From JACCXJ01 sp052387115 (GTDB lineage Bacteria; Pseudomonadota; Gammaproteobacteria; JACCXJ01): 31,834 bases of DNA. The stretch spans positions 1-31,834 of the forward strand of contig JBQTJM010000274.1 of NCBI GenBank assembly GCA_052387115.1, given 5' to 3'. The notes below the pieces were generated by a model. It saw nothing but the letters and a program-made list of their open reading frames with translations. It did no database searches and was not told where the DNA came from. Positions 1 through 6,750 of the stretch are shown one piece after another. Position 1 is the stretch's first letter; every line of letters starts with the position of its first letter. Position numbers and translations under genes: made by a program.

Positions 1-879
1 CATCACCCAGGTGCGCCGGGCCTTTCCGTATTGCTGTTCGATTCTCTTCAGAAAGTCACCCAAGGTGGTCTTGTCCAAGGTATTCCCGGGCATGACCTCA
101 TAGGCGAGCGGAAAACCTTCCGGGGTCACGACCAAGGCAATCACCACCTGCACGCAATCCGGACGTTTGTCGCGGCTGTAACCGAATTTCCGCAGACCTC
201 CTTCCGGTGGCTCCGATTCGAAATAGGTGCTGGTCAGATCGTAGAGGAGCACCTCGAACCCCACATGGAACAGCACCTGCCAGCGTTGCCGGAGATACGT
301 GAAGAGATCCCGCTTATGGGGCAACAGCTTGTCTAAACACCGATAGAGCTTGTCGATCTGCACGAGACCAAAATCCTCGCCCAAGAGATCGGCCATCGCG
401 CTTTGTTCATACCATTGCCGGTGCAACCGCCACTCGCTACCCGGATCGATCAAGCGGTAACAGACCAAAGTCTTGAACACATTCAGCCAACGGGTCCCCT
501 GTCGACTGACCGGCAGTCTATCGGACCAAAGCTCATCCAACCTCAGCTGATCCCAAAGGAGACAGGCCAACCAGCAGGCACCCCATTGCCGGGGACGATG
601 TAATTGCAGCTCGCTGAGCTTGATCCTCACAATGTCACAGTCCAAGGCAGGTGCCACACGATCTTCGGGGAAGATGGCAATCTGCTTGGGCCGGACCTCA
701 CCTTCCAGCACTACTTCTATCGTCTTACACCAGCTCGCTCTTTGACCGTCATTGATCTCGCCCAGGTACAGCACCTGCCTTTGAACCACCCGCCCACCCT
801 GGGTGCGTCGATTCTCCACGATACTCCAGTAGCGATGCTCCTTGCCGTCCTTAAGGCGGGTCTTGGCGCGCAGAAACAT
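1..879 (-). CDS. IS1634-type DDE transposase, 3' end cut by window edge
   Basis: The minus frame is open from an ATG at 879 to base 1 (293 codons), so the C-terminal part lies outside the window. The protein would cut and join the ends of its own insertion sequence. The visible part includes DLTSTYFESE (about residues 214-223), then KFGYSRDKRPDCVQVVIALV and GFPLAYEVMPGNT, the order seen in IS1634-type transposases (often labelled IS4 superfamily). The first catalytic Asp is probably in LLYDLTSTYFE. The DRG-type second Asp would lie just past the edge, after RRTWVM. No internal stop is visible, so the visible part is intact. I could not identify the terminal inverted repeat on the 880-1010 side. 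The family is recognised from memory of its motifs; IS1634 versus another IS4-superfamily group is not settled. Confidence 0.8.
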   Translation of the reverse strand, partial: MFLRAKTRLKDGKEHRYWSIVENRRTQGGRVVQRQVLYLGEINDGQRASWCKTIEVVLEGEVRPKQIAIFPEDRVAPALDCDIVRIKLSELQLHRPRQWGACWLACLLWDQLRLDELWSDRLPVSRQGTRWLNVFKTLVCYRLIDPGSEWRLHRQWYEQSAMADLLGEDFGLVQIDKLYRCLDKLLPHKRDLFTYLRQRWQVLFHVGFEVLLYDLTSTYFESEPPEGGLRKFGYSRDKRPDCVQVVIALVVTPEGFPLAYEVMPGNTLDKTTLGDFLKRIEQQYGKARRTWVM

Positions 880-1080
880 GCCGTGAGTTTCGCAGAAACT
901 CGAGCCCAGTCAAGTACCAAGGTCGGCACTACACGCGCTTTTCCGGGCAATCCAATTAAGGCAATACGGATAATCAGTGAGTTAACGATGCAAAATATCT
1001 TATCTCTGTGAAAATCGAGGTCGAGTTGCGGAAGTCGGGCTAAACACACTAGGAATTCGGTATGCGCCACTCGTGTCGGA
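880..1080. other. Non-coding stretch upstream of the IS1634-type transposase
   Basis: This should contain the transposase promoter and the outer end of that IS, followed by the start of the disrupted plus-strand gene. It is more AT-rich than the rest of the window. I see no convincing gene, tRNA or terminator. A short plus-strand open stretch starting GTG at 1009 ends after 11 codons and may be a scrap of the neighbouring pseudogene. Confidence 0.4.
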
Positions 1081-1350
1081 AATTATAAGCGCACAGTTGA
1101 GAGTCTCTTACGCGCTTTCCATAGCTCGGATTTCAACACCATGCGGAAGCAGCAAGTGCCGATCGTGACGGCCTTGTTTGAAGTGAACGAGCTTATTGAG
1201 ATCTACAAGAATCTTGCTGGAACATTCGACGATGCTCTCGTGAAGCACGTAAAGGCCTATATTGGCGGCCCGACGAGCTATATCGATGAGGACGTCGTCC
1301 TCCAATGCGGCCCGGAACATCGCTTTCGAGCTTCTTCTGATGGCCAAGCT

Positions 1351-1360
1351 TACGAGCGCT
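1351..1360. repeat. Target-site duplication, left copy (TACGAGCGCT)
   Basis: TACGAGCGCT here is repeated exactly at 2879-2888. The two copies abut the ends of the IS4-family element. A 10-bp duplication is within the range usual for IS4-family insertions. Confidence 0.85.
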
Positions 1361-1703
1361 CATAGGTTATGTAGTTAAGGATTCGCGAAAATCGGCTCCA
1401 GACCGAATTGCAACCGCCCACGTTGTCGATCCCGTTTAGGGTGTGCGCGTCGTGCGTTCCCGGCGAGGTAGTCGATGGCGCGTGCGAAGGTGTCAAGAAA
1501 GCGATTCTCGATCTCTGAGATCAGTGCGCGCAGGATGTCGTGTAGGAAATGCACGGCGCACATCGCTACTTTGCGGGTGGAGGTCTCGACACCGGCGACG
1601 ACCTGGGCCGTGTGGGCGAGGAAGCGCTTCAGCGCAGCGGCGCCGATGGCCGCCCAGATGAGCCCTTCGACGATGGCGGGGTTCTGGGTATCGAAGGCAT
1701 GCA

Positions 1704-1753
1704 GGTTCGTCCTGTACCTCCCAAAAGCATTACGTCCATGTAATCCCGGTTCG
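1704..1753 (-). repeat. 44-bp insertion copy B: 38-bp core flanked by 6-bp target repeat
   Basis: The plus strand shows GGTTCG at 1704-1709 and 1748-1753, enclosing a 38-bp core (1710-1747). On the minus strand the core runs from GGGATTACATGG to GGAGGTACAGGA and the flanks read CGAACC. Excising one flank plus the core (44 bp) rejoins the transposase reading frame as KSYAN-LHAFD. The core is the reverse complement of copy A with a single difference (TTTTG here, TTTTC in copy A). It contains the small dyad ATTAC-6 nt-GTAAT. Confidence 0.85.
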
Positions 1754-2443
1754 CATAGGACTTCCCTTCCTTGAACAAGAGCTCCACCTGCCAGCGCAGG
1801 CGATAGGCCTTGGCCACTTCATAGACGGAGTAGCGCTCGGGCGGGAGGTTGGTGGCCAAGTATTGAAACTCCTGGGTCGAGGAATTCCACGTGACGATGA
1901 GGCGGCATTCGAGGGACTGACCCTGGACCTTCCAGCGCACGCGCAGATCCACCGCCCCCCGCTTCGCGATGCGGAGCGTCTTGAGCGGTTTGCCACAGAA
2001 CCTCGGTATCCGTTGGCCTTGCGCACGAAGGCCTCCAGCACCTTGGGATTCAAGCCTTTCTGGGCACGGATGACAAAGCTCGCCCCCGCCTTCGTCAGTT
2101 CCAAGAGGTAGTCCCGGTCGAAGTAACCCGCGGTCGGCCATAAGCAGACAGCCCCCGAGACTCGAGGCCTTTGGCAGCGCGGCCCGCTCGCTCGCGGTGT
2201 CGGCGGTCAAGGTCACCTTGGAAAGCGATTCGTCCAAGAGGTCCAAGGTCGCATGCAGTTCGACCGCCGCGGGCTTCACCTTCTTGAACCGTCCTGGAAA
2301 GACCTCTTTCAGGGCGTCCTTGATCGCGAAGGAACTGCCATCCTGGATGACGATGCGGCGAAACTCCGAGAAGGTGCCTCCCGGCGCCACGCCGAGCACG
2401 CGGATCACCAGCGTCTCCAAAAGCCCACGCGCCGTCTCGCGCA

Positions 2444-2493
2444 TGAACCGGGATTACATGGACGTAATGCTTTTCGGAGGTACAGGATGAACC
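2444..2493 (+). repeat. 44-bp insertion copy A: 38-bp core flanked by 6-bp target repeat
   Basis: TGAACC occurs at 2444-2449 and again at 2488-2493, enclosing a 38-bp core (2450-2487) that begins GGGATTACATGG and ends GGAGGTACAGGA. The flanking repeat could be counted as 7 bp (ATGAACC) with a 37-bp core. Excising 44 bp rejoins the transposase as KREFAGF-MRETARGLL. In both copies the target motif GAACC sits in the same orientation relative to the core. I found no third copy in this window by eye. Confidence 0.85.
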
Positions 2494-2878
2494 CGGCAAA
2501 CTCGCGTTTGGCCAGTTGGTCGTAGAAGGGCTTGTAGTCCATGGTATAGCCAAAGAGTGCATTGAACCCCCGTTGCAGATCGGCCAAGCTTTCCACCCGC
2601 GTGCCCGCAAACAGGGCCATCAGCGTCATCACCATTCGATAGGGGGTGAGCTGCCGCACCCGATGACAGTAGCGGGTCGCCTTGCCGAGCTCATTGAGCA
2701 CGCCTTCCGAGAGGGCCTTCTTGAACTTTGCCGCGAACGTACTGATTTTCTCTCGCTCCATCCTCCCCTCCCGATCACCTTGATTTGCCTATCAAAGTTG
2801 ATCAGATCGGGTGGAGCCATAAAAGTTCCCCGAGTTAGTTGTCTTTATAGGTCATATAGTTATAAGATCCTACCTATG

Positions 2879-2888
2879 TACGAGCGCT
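2879..2888. repeat. Target-site duplication, right copy (TACGAGCGCT)
   Basis: This is an exact repeat of 1351-1360 and abuts the right tip of the IS4-family element, where the outward sequence of the disrupted host gene resumes. Confidence 0.85.
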
Positions 2889-3184
2889 AACATACCTATG
2901 GACTTCCGGAGTAAGACTGACGTAGCTGTCCACTTCGATAACCGACGTCTTTTGTTCGAGTGCAAGCGCCCTCAGTCCCGTTGGTTCTCTTGAGAACAAC
3001 GTCAAGATAGCATTGCGTCAGTTTAAGGGGAAAGTATCGGGCATCTCAGCGGCTGCGCCACCGAGGGATCATTTCGATTGACATCACAAAGCTCGTGAAT
3101 CCCGAGTTCGTCGGATCTCGGCCGTTGCTCCGGCCGACTGATCCCGGTCCGGTACGCGGGAGCGACAAGCTGTCCCGCGATCGC

Positions 3185-3242
3185 TTGACGGCGCGGGAAA
3201 TAGTGACCACACTAGGCGCCACGATTCATTGAAAGTGGTCAC
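3185..3242 (+). promoter_or_regulatory. Candidate promoter and autoregulatory operator of the antitoxin gene
   Basis: A perfect 8-bp inverted repeat, GTGACCAC (3203-3210) and GTGGTCAC (3235-3242), with a 24-bp spacer ends two bases before the antitoxin ATG. A possible -35 TTGACG (3185-3190) sits 17 bp upstream of a weak -10 CACACT (3208-3213), so the left arm would overlap the promoter. Phd/YefM antitoxins commonly bind dyads in their own promoter. The role here is inferred from position and symmetry. Confidence 0.45.
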
Positions 3243-3244
3243 CG

Positions 3245-3508
3245 ATGCAAGTCTCAGTTCGTGAGTTCAAGACGCACCTGTCCCGATATTTGACGCAAGC
3301 CCGCGCTGGCCAAGCTATCGAGATCACCTGGCACCGCAAGGTCGTAGCCCGGGTGATCGGCGTTCCAGCGCCAGCGAGTGGCGGGCTGGCGAGCCTCTTG
3401 GCGACGGGGGCCGGGCAATGGGGTGGCGGCAAGCCGGCCGGGGCCGAGGTGCATCTCTCCGATGCCGGCCGACCGGTCAGCGCGCTGGTAATGGAGGATC
3501 GAGGGTGA
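3245..3508 (+). CDS. Type II antitoxin, Phd/YefM family
   Basis: This is an 87-residue protein of normal family length. The N-terminus MQVSVREFKTHLSRYLTQAR is the typical Phd/YefM DNA-binding and dimerisation segment. It is followed by a GQAIEITWHRKVVARVIGV strand pattern (about residues 22-40) and a variable, Gly-rich C-terminal part that would wrap its toxin. It should bind and neutralise a PIN-domain toxin and repress its own promoter. The dyad at 3203-3242 directly upstream supports autoregulation. Its TGA overlaps the GTG of the toxin frame (GTGA at 3505-3508), the usual coupling in such operons. The toxin is broken, so this antitoxin appears orphaned. The reading frame is intact. Confidence 0.8.
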   Translation: MQVSVREFKTHLSRYLTQARAGQAIEITWHRKVVARVIGVPAPASGGLASLLATGAGQWGGGKPAGAEVHLSDAGRPVSALVMEDRG

Positions 3509-3706
3509 TCCTATTCTGCGATACGTCCGCCCTGGTAAATAAAGCTGTACGTAGTCGAGGCGGAGAGCGTAGCGGACAAGGAGCTGGTGGCGGCGTCCGA
3601 GGTGGTAGCGGTTTGCCGGATCGCCTGGGCCGAGGCGTATGCCGCGTTCTCGCGCCGCGCGCGGGCAGCCCCCGCGGATGCGGCTGCTATCAAGCCAGGT
3701 AGGTAG
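3505..3706 (+). pseudogene. VapC-like PIN-domain toxin, frameshifted and truncated
   Basis: Starting at GTG 3505, the frame reads VILFCDTSALVNK, the conserved first PIN segment with its metal-binding Asp. It then shifts by one base near 3542 into KLYVVEAESVADKELVAASE and CRIAWAEAYAAFSRRARA, which carries the second acidic PIN segment (WAEAY). About 66 residues remain, against roughly 130-140 for the family, so the later Asp residues of the active site are missing. The protein would have been an RNA-cutting toxin. Coding similarity stops at KPGR, exactly where the repeat at 3701 begins, so the repeat's arrival or a deletion beside it probably removed the 3' half. Confidence 0.72.
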
Positions 3707-3746
3707 GGTGGGCACCGCCCACCGATTACGGCCTTGTTCGGCACAC
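3701..3746 (+). repeat. Half copy of a REPIN-like repeat
   Basis: These 46 bases are identical to 4582-4627. They contain the hairpin GGTGGGC-acc-GCCCACC and the downstream spacer ending CGGCACAC. The second, inverted arm present at 4635-4655 is missing, so this is a truncated copy. It cuts off the PIN toxin frame on one side and lies 21 bp before the IPTL-CTERM gene on the other. Confidence 0.8.
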
Positions 3747-3767
3747 TTTTTAAATGAGGATTAAAAC

Positions 3768-4499
3768 ATGAGACAAATAATTGGATGGAGGGTTCTGATC
3801 CCTATGGGCGTACTGCTAGTATCGCCACCAATTTTTGCTCAGATGCAAGTAGTGATCGGCGCCCCCGCGCTGACAGTTACTGACAATGGGCCGGGCGATG
3901 GAAACCCCGCTGCAAACACTATTAACTTCGTTCTGGCACCTGCAGGTTCCGGTTGGATAGCGTCAGGAAACTTAATACAGGTCGTTGGCGGCGGAGCTGC
4001 CTCATTAACACTAACTGATTTTACAATCGTTAGGGTTCCCGGTGGGGCAGTTGGCGGTATTCTAGTCCCTTGCGCAGTACAAACGGCTATTTTTCCTGTT
4101 ATTGGCCCTCCATCGATCGGGAGTGCATCACTTGCCGGTACCTTCGTTGATGCAGCAGTTGCAGGAAACGTAGCTATTGATATGTTTGCAAATGCTGCCG
4201 GTCAACCCATTGGGCCACTGATTGGGCCATTTACGTCACCTCCAGCGGCATTCGCAGGAGCTAATGGACCCGTTGCCCTCGCGCGGCCAGTAAACATGCT
4301 CGATATGCTTTTGTCATTTACCTTAACGGATGTCGGGGACTTGATAAACTTGCCGATGAGCGCCGAAGTAAAGGTTTCGAAACGCCAAAAGCCGACCCCC
4401 TCCGAGTGGGGCCTTATCGTCTTTGGCGTGCTGCTTTTGGCCTCGCTGGTCTGGTTCATCTGGCGGAAGAGAAAATTCTCTCTACCCCAGCCGAACTAG
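3768..4499 (+). CDS. Exported surface protein with IPTL-CTERM sorting signal
   Basis: This 243-residue protein has an N-terminal signal peptide (GWRVLIPMGVLLVSPPIFAQ, cleavage likely after FAQ at about residue 25). A low-complexity body rich in Gly, Ala, Pro and Val follows, and the C-terminus is a tripartite tail. The tail is PTPSEWGLI (about 210-218), a hydrophobic helix VFGVLLLASLVWFIW, and a basic end RKRK. This matches the IPTL-CTERM type of sorting signal, thought to be handled by an exosortase-like transpeptidase that moves proteins to the surface or into a polysaccharide matrix. GAGG-type spacing before ATG 3768 supports the start. The gene is visibly more AT-rich than its neighbours and sits between two REPIN-like repeats, suggesting acquisition. 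No exosortase gene is in the window. The body of the protein resembles nothing I can name. Confidence 0.75.
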   Translation: MRQIIGWRVLIPMGVLLVSPPIFAQMQVVIGAPALTVTDNGPGDGNPAANTINFVLAPAGSGWIASGNLIQVVGGGAASLTLTDFTIVRVPGGAVGGILVPCAVQTAIFPVIGPPSIGSASLAGTFVDAAVAGNVAIDMFANAAGQPIGPLIGPFTSPPAAFAGANGPVALARPVNMLDMLLSFTLTDVGDLINLPMSAEVKVSKRQKPTPSEWGLIVFGVLLLASLVWFIWRKRKFSLPQPN

Positions 4500-4581
4500 C
4501 CTAGTAGTCAGTCATGTTGAAACGCGCGGATACAAGTGAGCAAGTTTTCGCCGGGCGTCCAAAGAGAAAGGAAGGATAGCC

Positions 4582-4655
4582 AGGTAGGGTGGGCACCGCC
4601 CACCGATTACGGCCTTGTTCGGCACACAAGGTAAGGTGGGCGATGTCCACCCTAC
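4582..4655 (+). repeat. Complete REPIN-like repeat with terminal inverted arms
   Basis: The left arm 4584-4604 and the reverse complement of the right arm 4635-4655 match at 19 of 21 positions. Each arm can itself fold (GTGGGC-acc-GCCCAC and GTGGGC-gat-GTCCAC). The first 46 bases repeat 3701-3746 exactly. Two REP-type hairpins in inverted orientation define a REPIN, usually mobilised in trans by a RAYT transposase; none is in the window. The remainder of 4500-4767 has no gene I can support. Confidence 0.75.
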
Positions 4656-4767
4656 TCGGTGCTTCGATGCGCGCCTCAACAAGGCCTCTCGCGTCTTGGG
4701 AATGGAGGCGCGCTTCGGCTTGTGATCGGGTTCCAAGCGCCCGGGCACCCTCGGCCTTCGAGCGGGA

Positions 4768-5730
4768 TCACTGGATGACCGGCACGCTCCTGGCCAGAAC
4801 CTTGGCCACCGCCCCTCCGAGGCCATCCGACAGGCGCTCGAGCAACGGCTCCTGATGGGTGAAATCGACGATATCCTCGGCCCCGATCACCTCACGCGCC
4901 ACATGACTGCTGCTCCCCAGGGCATCCACGAGCCCGAGCGCTACCCCCTCTTCACCGGTCCAGACGAGCCCGCTGTAGAGGCTCGGGTCGTCCTTCAGGC
5001 GCTCACCCCTGCCCTTCTTGACGACCTCGACGAACTGACGGTGCACCTGGCTCAATACTCCCTTGAGGTGGTCCACATCCTCGGGCTTAGCGGGCGAGAA
5101 CGGGTCCAGGAAGGCCTTGTGCTCACCGGCCGTCCACAGCCGCCGCTCGATGCCGAGCCTATCGAGCGTCCCGACGAAGCCGAAGCTGCGCATGGCCACG
5201 CCGATCGACCCGACCAGGCTGGCCTTGTCGGCGAAGATCCGGTTGGCCGCGACGGCGATGTAGTAACCGCCCGAGGCGCACACGTCCGTGATCACGGCGT
5301 AGACAGGGATGTCCGGGTACTTCACCCGCAGGCGATAGACCTCGTCGTTGACGTAGCCGGCATGGACGGCGCTGCCCCCGGGGCTATTGATACGCAGGAT
5401 CACGCCCTTGGTCTCTGCGTCCTCGAAGGCCCGGCGCAGGCCCGTGACCACATTGTCCGCGCTGGCCTCGGGGTCCGATCCGACGACCCCTTCGATGTCG
5501 ATCAGGGCCGTATGCCCCGCTCCCGACAGCGATGTGGGCAACAGACCGTTCGACAGAGAGAGGACCAGCAGGATCGCGAGATAGACGGCGAGCAGCGACT
5601 TGAAGAAGATCCCCCAGCGACGCGCCCGGCGCTGCTCCGTCACCGTGGCGGAGAGCAGATCGGAGACGAGCTTGCGCTCGAAACCCTGCTCGGGGATCGG
5701 TTCCGGTCTCGAAGCGGATGGGTCATCCAT
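4768..5730 (-). CDS. sppA: Signal peptide peptidase SppA, short form (S49 family)
   Basis: This 320-residue inner-membrane serine protease clears cleaved signal peptides. A cytosolic N-terminus (1-40) is followed by one membrane helix, FFKSLLAVYLAILLVLSLS (about 42-60), and a periplasmic S49 domain. The catalytic Ser is in DVCASGGYYIAVAAN (Ser153). The general base Lys is in AGEHKAFLDPFSP (Lys205), the Ser-Lys dyad of the short, Bacillus-type SppA. NSPGGS (115-120) is the oxyanion-region Gly motif and LVGSIGV (172-178) the dimer/groove segment. Length is normal for the short form. It lies 21 bp downstream of rluC on the same strand and is probably co-transcribed; rluC and sppA are commonly close in this class. 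Confidence 0.93.
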   Translation of the reverse strand: MDDPSASRPEPIPEQGFERKLVSDLLSATVTEQRRARRWGIFFKSLLAVYLAILLVLSLSNGLLPTSLSGAGHTALIDIEGVVGSDPEASADNVVTGLRRAFEDAETKGVILRINSPGGSAVHAGYVNDEVYRLRVKYPDIPVYAVITDVCASGGYYIAVAANRIFADKASLVGSIGVAMRSFGFVGTLDRLGIERRLWTAGEHKAFLDPFSPAKPEDVDHLKGVLSQVHRQFVEVVKKGRGERLKDDPSLYSGLVWTGEEGVALGLVDALGSSSHVAREVIGAEDIVDFTHQEPLLERLSDGLGGAVAKVLARSVPVIQ

Positions 5731-5751
5731 CTGTGGTACTCCTCTTTAGAT

Positions 5752-6750
5752 TTAATGACGGTCGGCCGCACGCAACGCCTGGAGGACCCCGCGGAGGGCC
5801 GCGGGCATTTCCGTCACGATCGAGATGCGCGCCCCCGACATGGGTGAAACCAATGAGATGCGGTGCGAGTGCAAGAACAGATCCCGCAGCCCCAGGTCAC
5901 GCATCACCCGGTTGAATCCCTTGTCTCCATACTTGGCATCGCCTGCTACCGGGTGATCGATCTCCCTGGCGTGAACCCGGATCTGATGAGTGCGGCCGGT
6001 GATCAGACGCGCCTCCATGAGACTGGCGCTCCGGAACAGCTCGCGCGGGGCGAACACGGTACGCGCGGGCTTTCCGTCCGTCGCGACACCGACCATGCGC
6101 TCGCCGGACCGCAGCACATCCCGACGCAGGCCGAGGTCCACGACCTCCGCCCCACCCCGCCAGCGGCCCCGAAGGAGGGTGAGATAGGTCTTGTCGATCC
6201 GGCCCGCGCGCATCATCCCGTGGAGCGCGCGCAGCGCCTCGGGGCGCCGCGCCACCAAGAGGCAGCCCGACGTGCCACGGTCGAGCCGATGCACCAGCTC
6301 CAGATAGGGCTCCTCCGGGCGCATCGCCCGGAGCGCCTCGATGAGCCCCAAAATCACCCCGGTGCCGGAATGAACGGCCACACCCGCGGGTTTGGCTAGC
6401 GCGAGGAGATCCGGGTCTTCGTAGACCACGGCGTCGCGCAGCGCGGTCTTCAGCCACTCCGGGATGTTACGCCGCCGGTTCGGAGGAGCCTCGGTATGGA
6501 CCGGGGGGATGCGCAGCCGGTCACCGGGACATATTCGATAGGCGGGCCTGACCCGATCGCCATTAACGCGCGCCTCACCGCTGCGCAACATGCGGTAGAT
6601 ACGGCTCTTCGGGACCCCCTTGAGGACCCACGTCAGAAAATTGTCGATGCGCCGGCCGGCGTGCTCTGGCGCGACCTCCATCTGGCGCGCCAGCCGGGTT
6701 GCCGGCACTGTCGCTTCCGGCGGGGTCACCATCGCTGTCGATTGCTGCAT
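5752..6750 (-). CDS. rluC: 23S rRNA pseudouridine synthase RluC
   Basis: This is a 332-residue RluA-family enzyme. An S4 RNA-binding domain spans about residues 28-85 (GRRIDNFLTWVLKGVPKSRI). The synthase domain follows, with the catalytic Asp157 in HRLDRGTSGCLLVARR. Other conserved motifs are LAKPAGVAVHSG (about 117-128) and ITGRTHQIRVHA near the end. In E. coli the enzyme makes pseudouridines 955, 2504 and 2580 in 23S rRNA; the same targets are inferred. I chose ATG 6750 (MQQSTAMVTPPEAT) because the protein then has the usual family length and a TACTAT -10-like hexamer lies just upstream. The frame is open to 7050, but the extra 100 residues look like read-through of the spacer. It diverges from rne, the typical arrangement. 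Confidence 0.92.
   Translation of the reverse strand: MQQSTAMVTPPEATVPATRLARQMEVAPEHAGRRIDNFLTWVLKGVPKSRIYRMLRSGEARVNGDRVRPAYRICPGDRLRIPPVHTEAPPNRRRNIPEWLKTALRDAVVYEDPDLLALAKPAGVAVHSGTGVILGLIEALRAMRPEEPYLELVHRLDRGTSGCLLVARRPEALRALHGMMRAGRIDKTYLTLLRGRWRGGAEVVDLGLRRDVLRSGERMVGVATDGKPARTVFAPRELFRSASLMEARLITGRTHQIRVHAREIDHPVAGDAKYGDKGFNRVMRDLGLRDLFLHSHRISLVSPMSGARISIVTEMPAALRGVLQALRAADRH

Larger units (their letters stand above)
1375..2761 (-). pseudogene. IS4-family transposase, disrupted by two 44-bp insertions and indels
   Basis: The gene starts at ATG 2761 (MEREKISTFAAKFKKAL) and ends at the TAA at 1375-1377 (FGLEPIFANP). Conceptual repair gives a full IS4-type DDE transposase: first Asp in IVIQDGSSFAIKD, second in LLMADRGYFD, and the family signature Y-(2)-R-(3)-E-(6)-K as YRLRWQVELLFKEGK. 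Four lesions are visible. One 44-bp insertion lies after KREFAGF (2450-2493). An extra T in DRG(T)YFDRDY lies near 2130. A lost base lies near 2005, between NGYRG and CGKPLKTL. A second 44-bp insertion lies after FKEGKSYAN (1710-1753), before LHAFDTQNP. The two single-base changes compensate each other, while each 44-bp insertion shifts frame. Removing the 44-bp units restores unbroken protein across both junctions. Confidence 0.88.
1361..2878 (-). mobile_element. Complete but dead IS4-family insertion sequence
   Basis: The element is bounded by the 10-bp direct repeat TACGAGCGCT. Both tips read inward CATAGGT, followed by imperfect similarity, which fits short terminal inverted repeats. It spans 1518 bp. 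Removing the two 44-bp insertions leaves 1430 bp, a normal IS4-family length. It carries one transposase gene on the minus strand filling nearly the whole element. The element landed in the plus-strand host gene described at 1081-3120. It cannot supply transposase because its gene carries two insertions and at least two single-base indels. Confidence 0.85.
1081..3120 (+). pseudogene. Host gene of unknown function, split by the IS4 element and frameshifted
   Basis: Two plus-strand fragments flank the IS4 element and read like one decayed protein. The 5' part (about 1081-1360) includes IVTALFEVNELIEIYKNLAG and DDALVKHVKAYIGGPTSYID. The 3' part starts in the second target-site copy (2880) with SANIPMDFRSKTDVAVHFDN and RRLLFECKRPQS. 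It shifts frame near 2990 (LENNVKIALRQFKGKV) and again near 3062 (RGIISIDITKLVNPEF). With the IS removed, the two parts are still one base out of phase, so the gene has at least three lesions besides the insertion. The spacing of Asp in KTDVAV and ECK in LLFECKR resembles a PD-(D/E)xK nuclease core, but this is only an inference. I do not recognise a named family. The true start is not certain and could lie upstream of 1081. Confidence 0.6.

Noticed and set aside
31..1011. Three plus-strand ORFs in the first kilobase
   Set aside because: They are shadows of the IS1634-type transposase, whose minus frame is open across the whole stretch and contains the family motifs.
1704..2493. The inverted 38-bp copies as terminal repeats of one composite element
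   Set aside because: The sequence between them is ordinary transposase coding sequence in correct orientation, and each copy has its own target duplication, so they are two separate insertions.
3701..4655. Repeats as a CRISPR array
   Set aside because: There are only two copies, 881 bp apart, with a gene between them and internal REP-type palindromes; no regular spacers exist here or elsewhere in the window.
4855..5847. Long plus-strand ORF of 330 codons opposite sppA
   Set aside because: It is the antisense shadow of sppA in GC-rich sequence; sppA has the catalytic motifs and family length, while the antisense protein has none.
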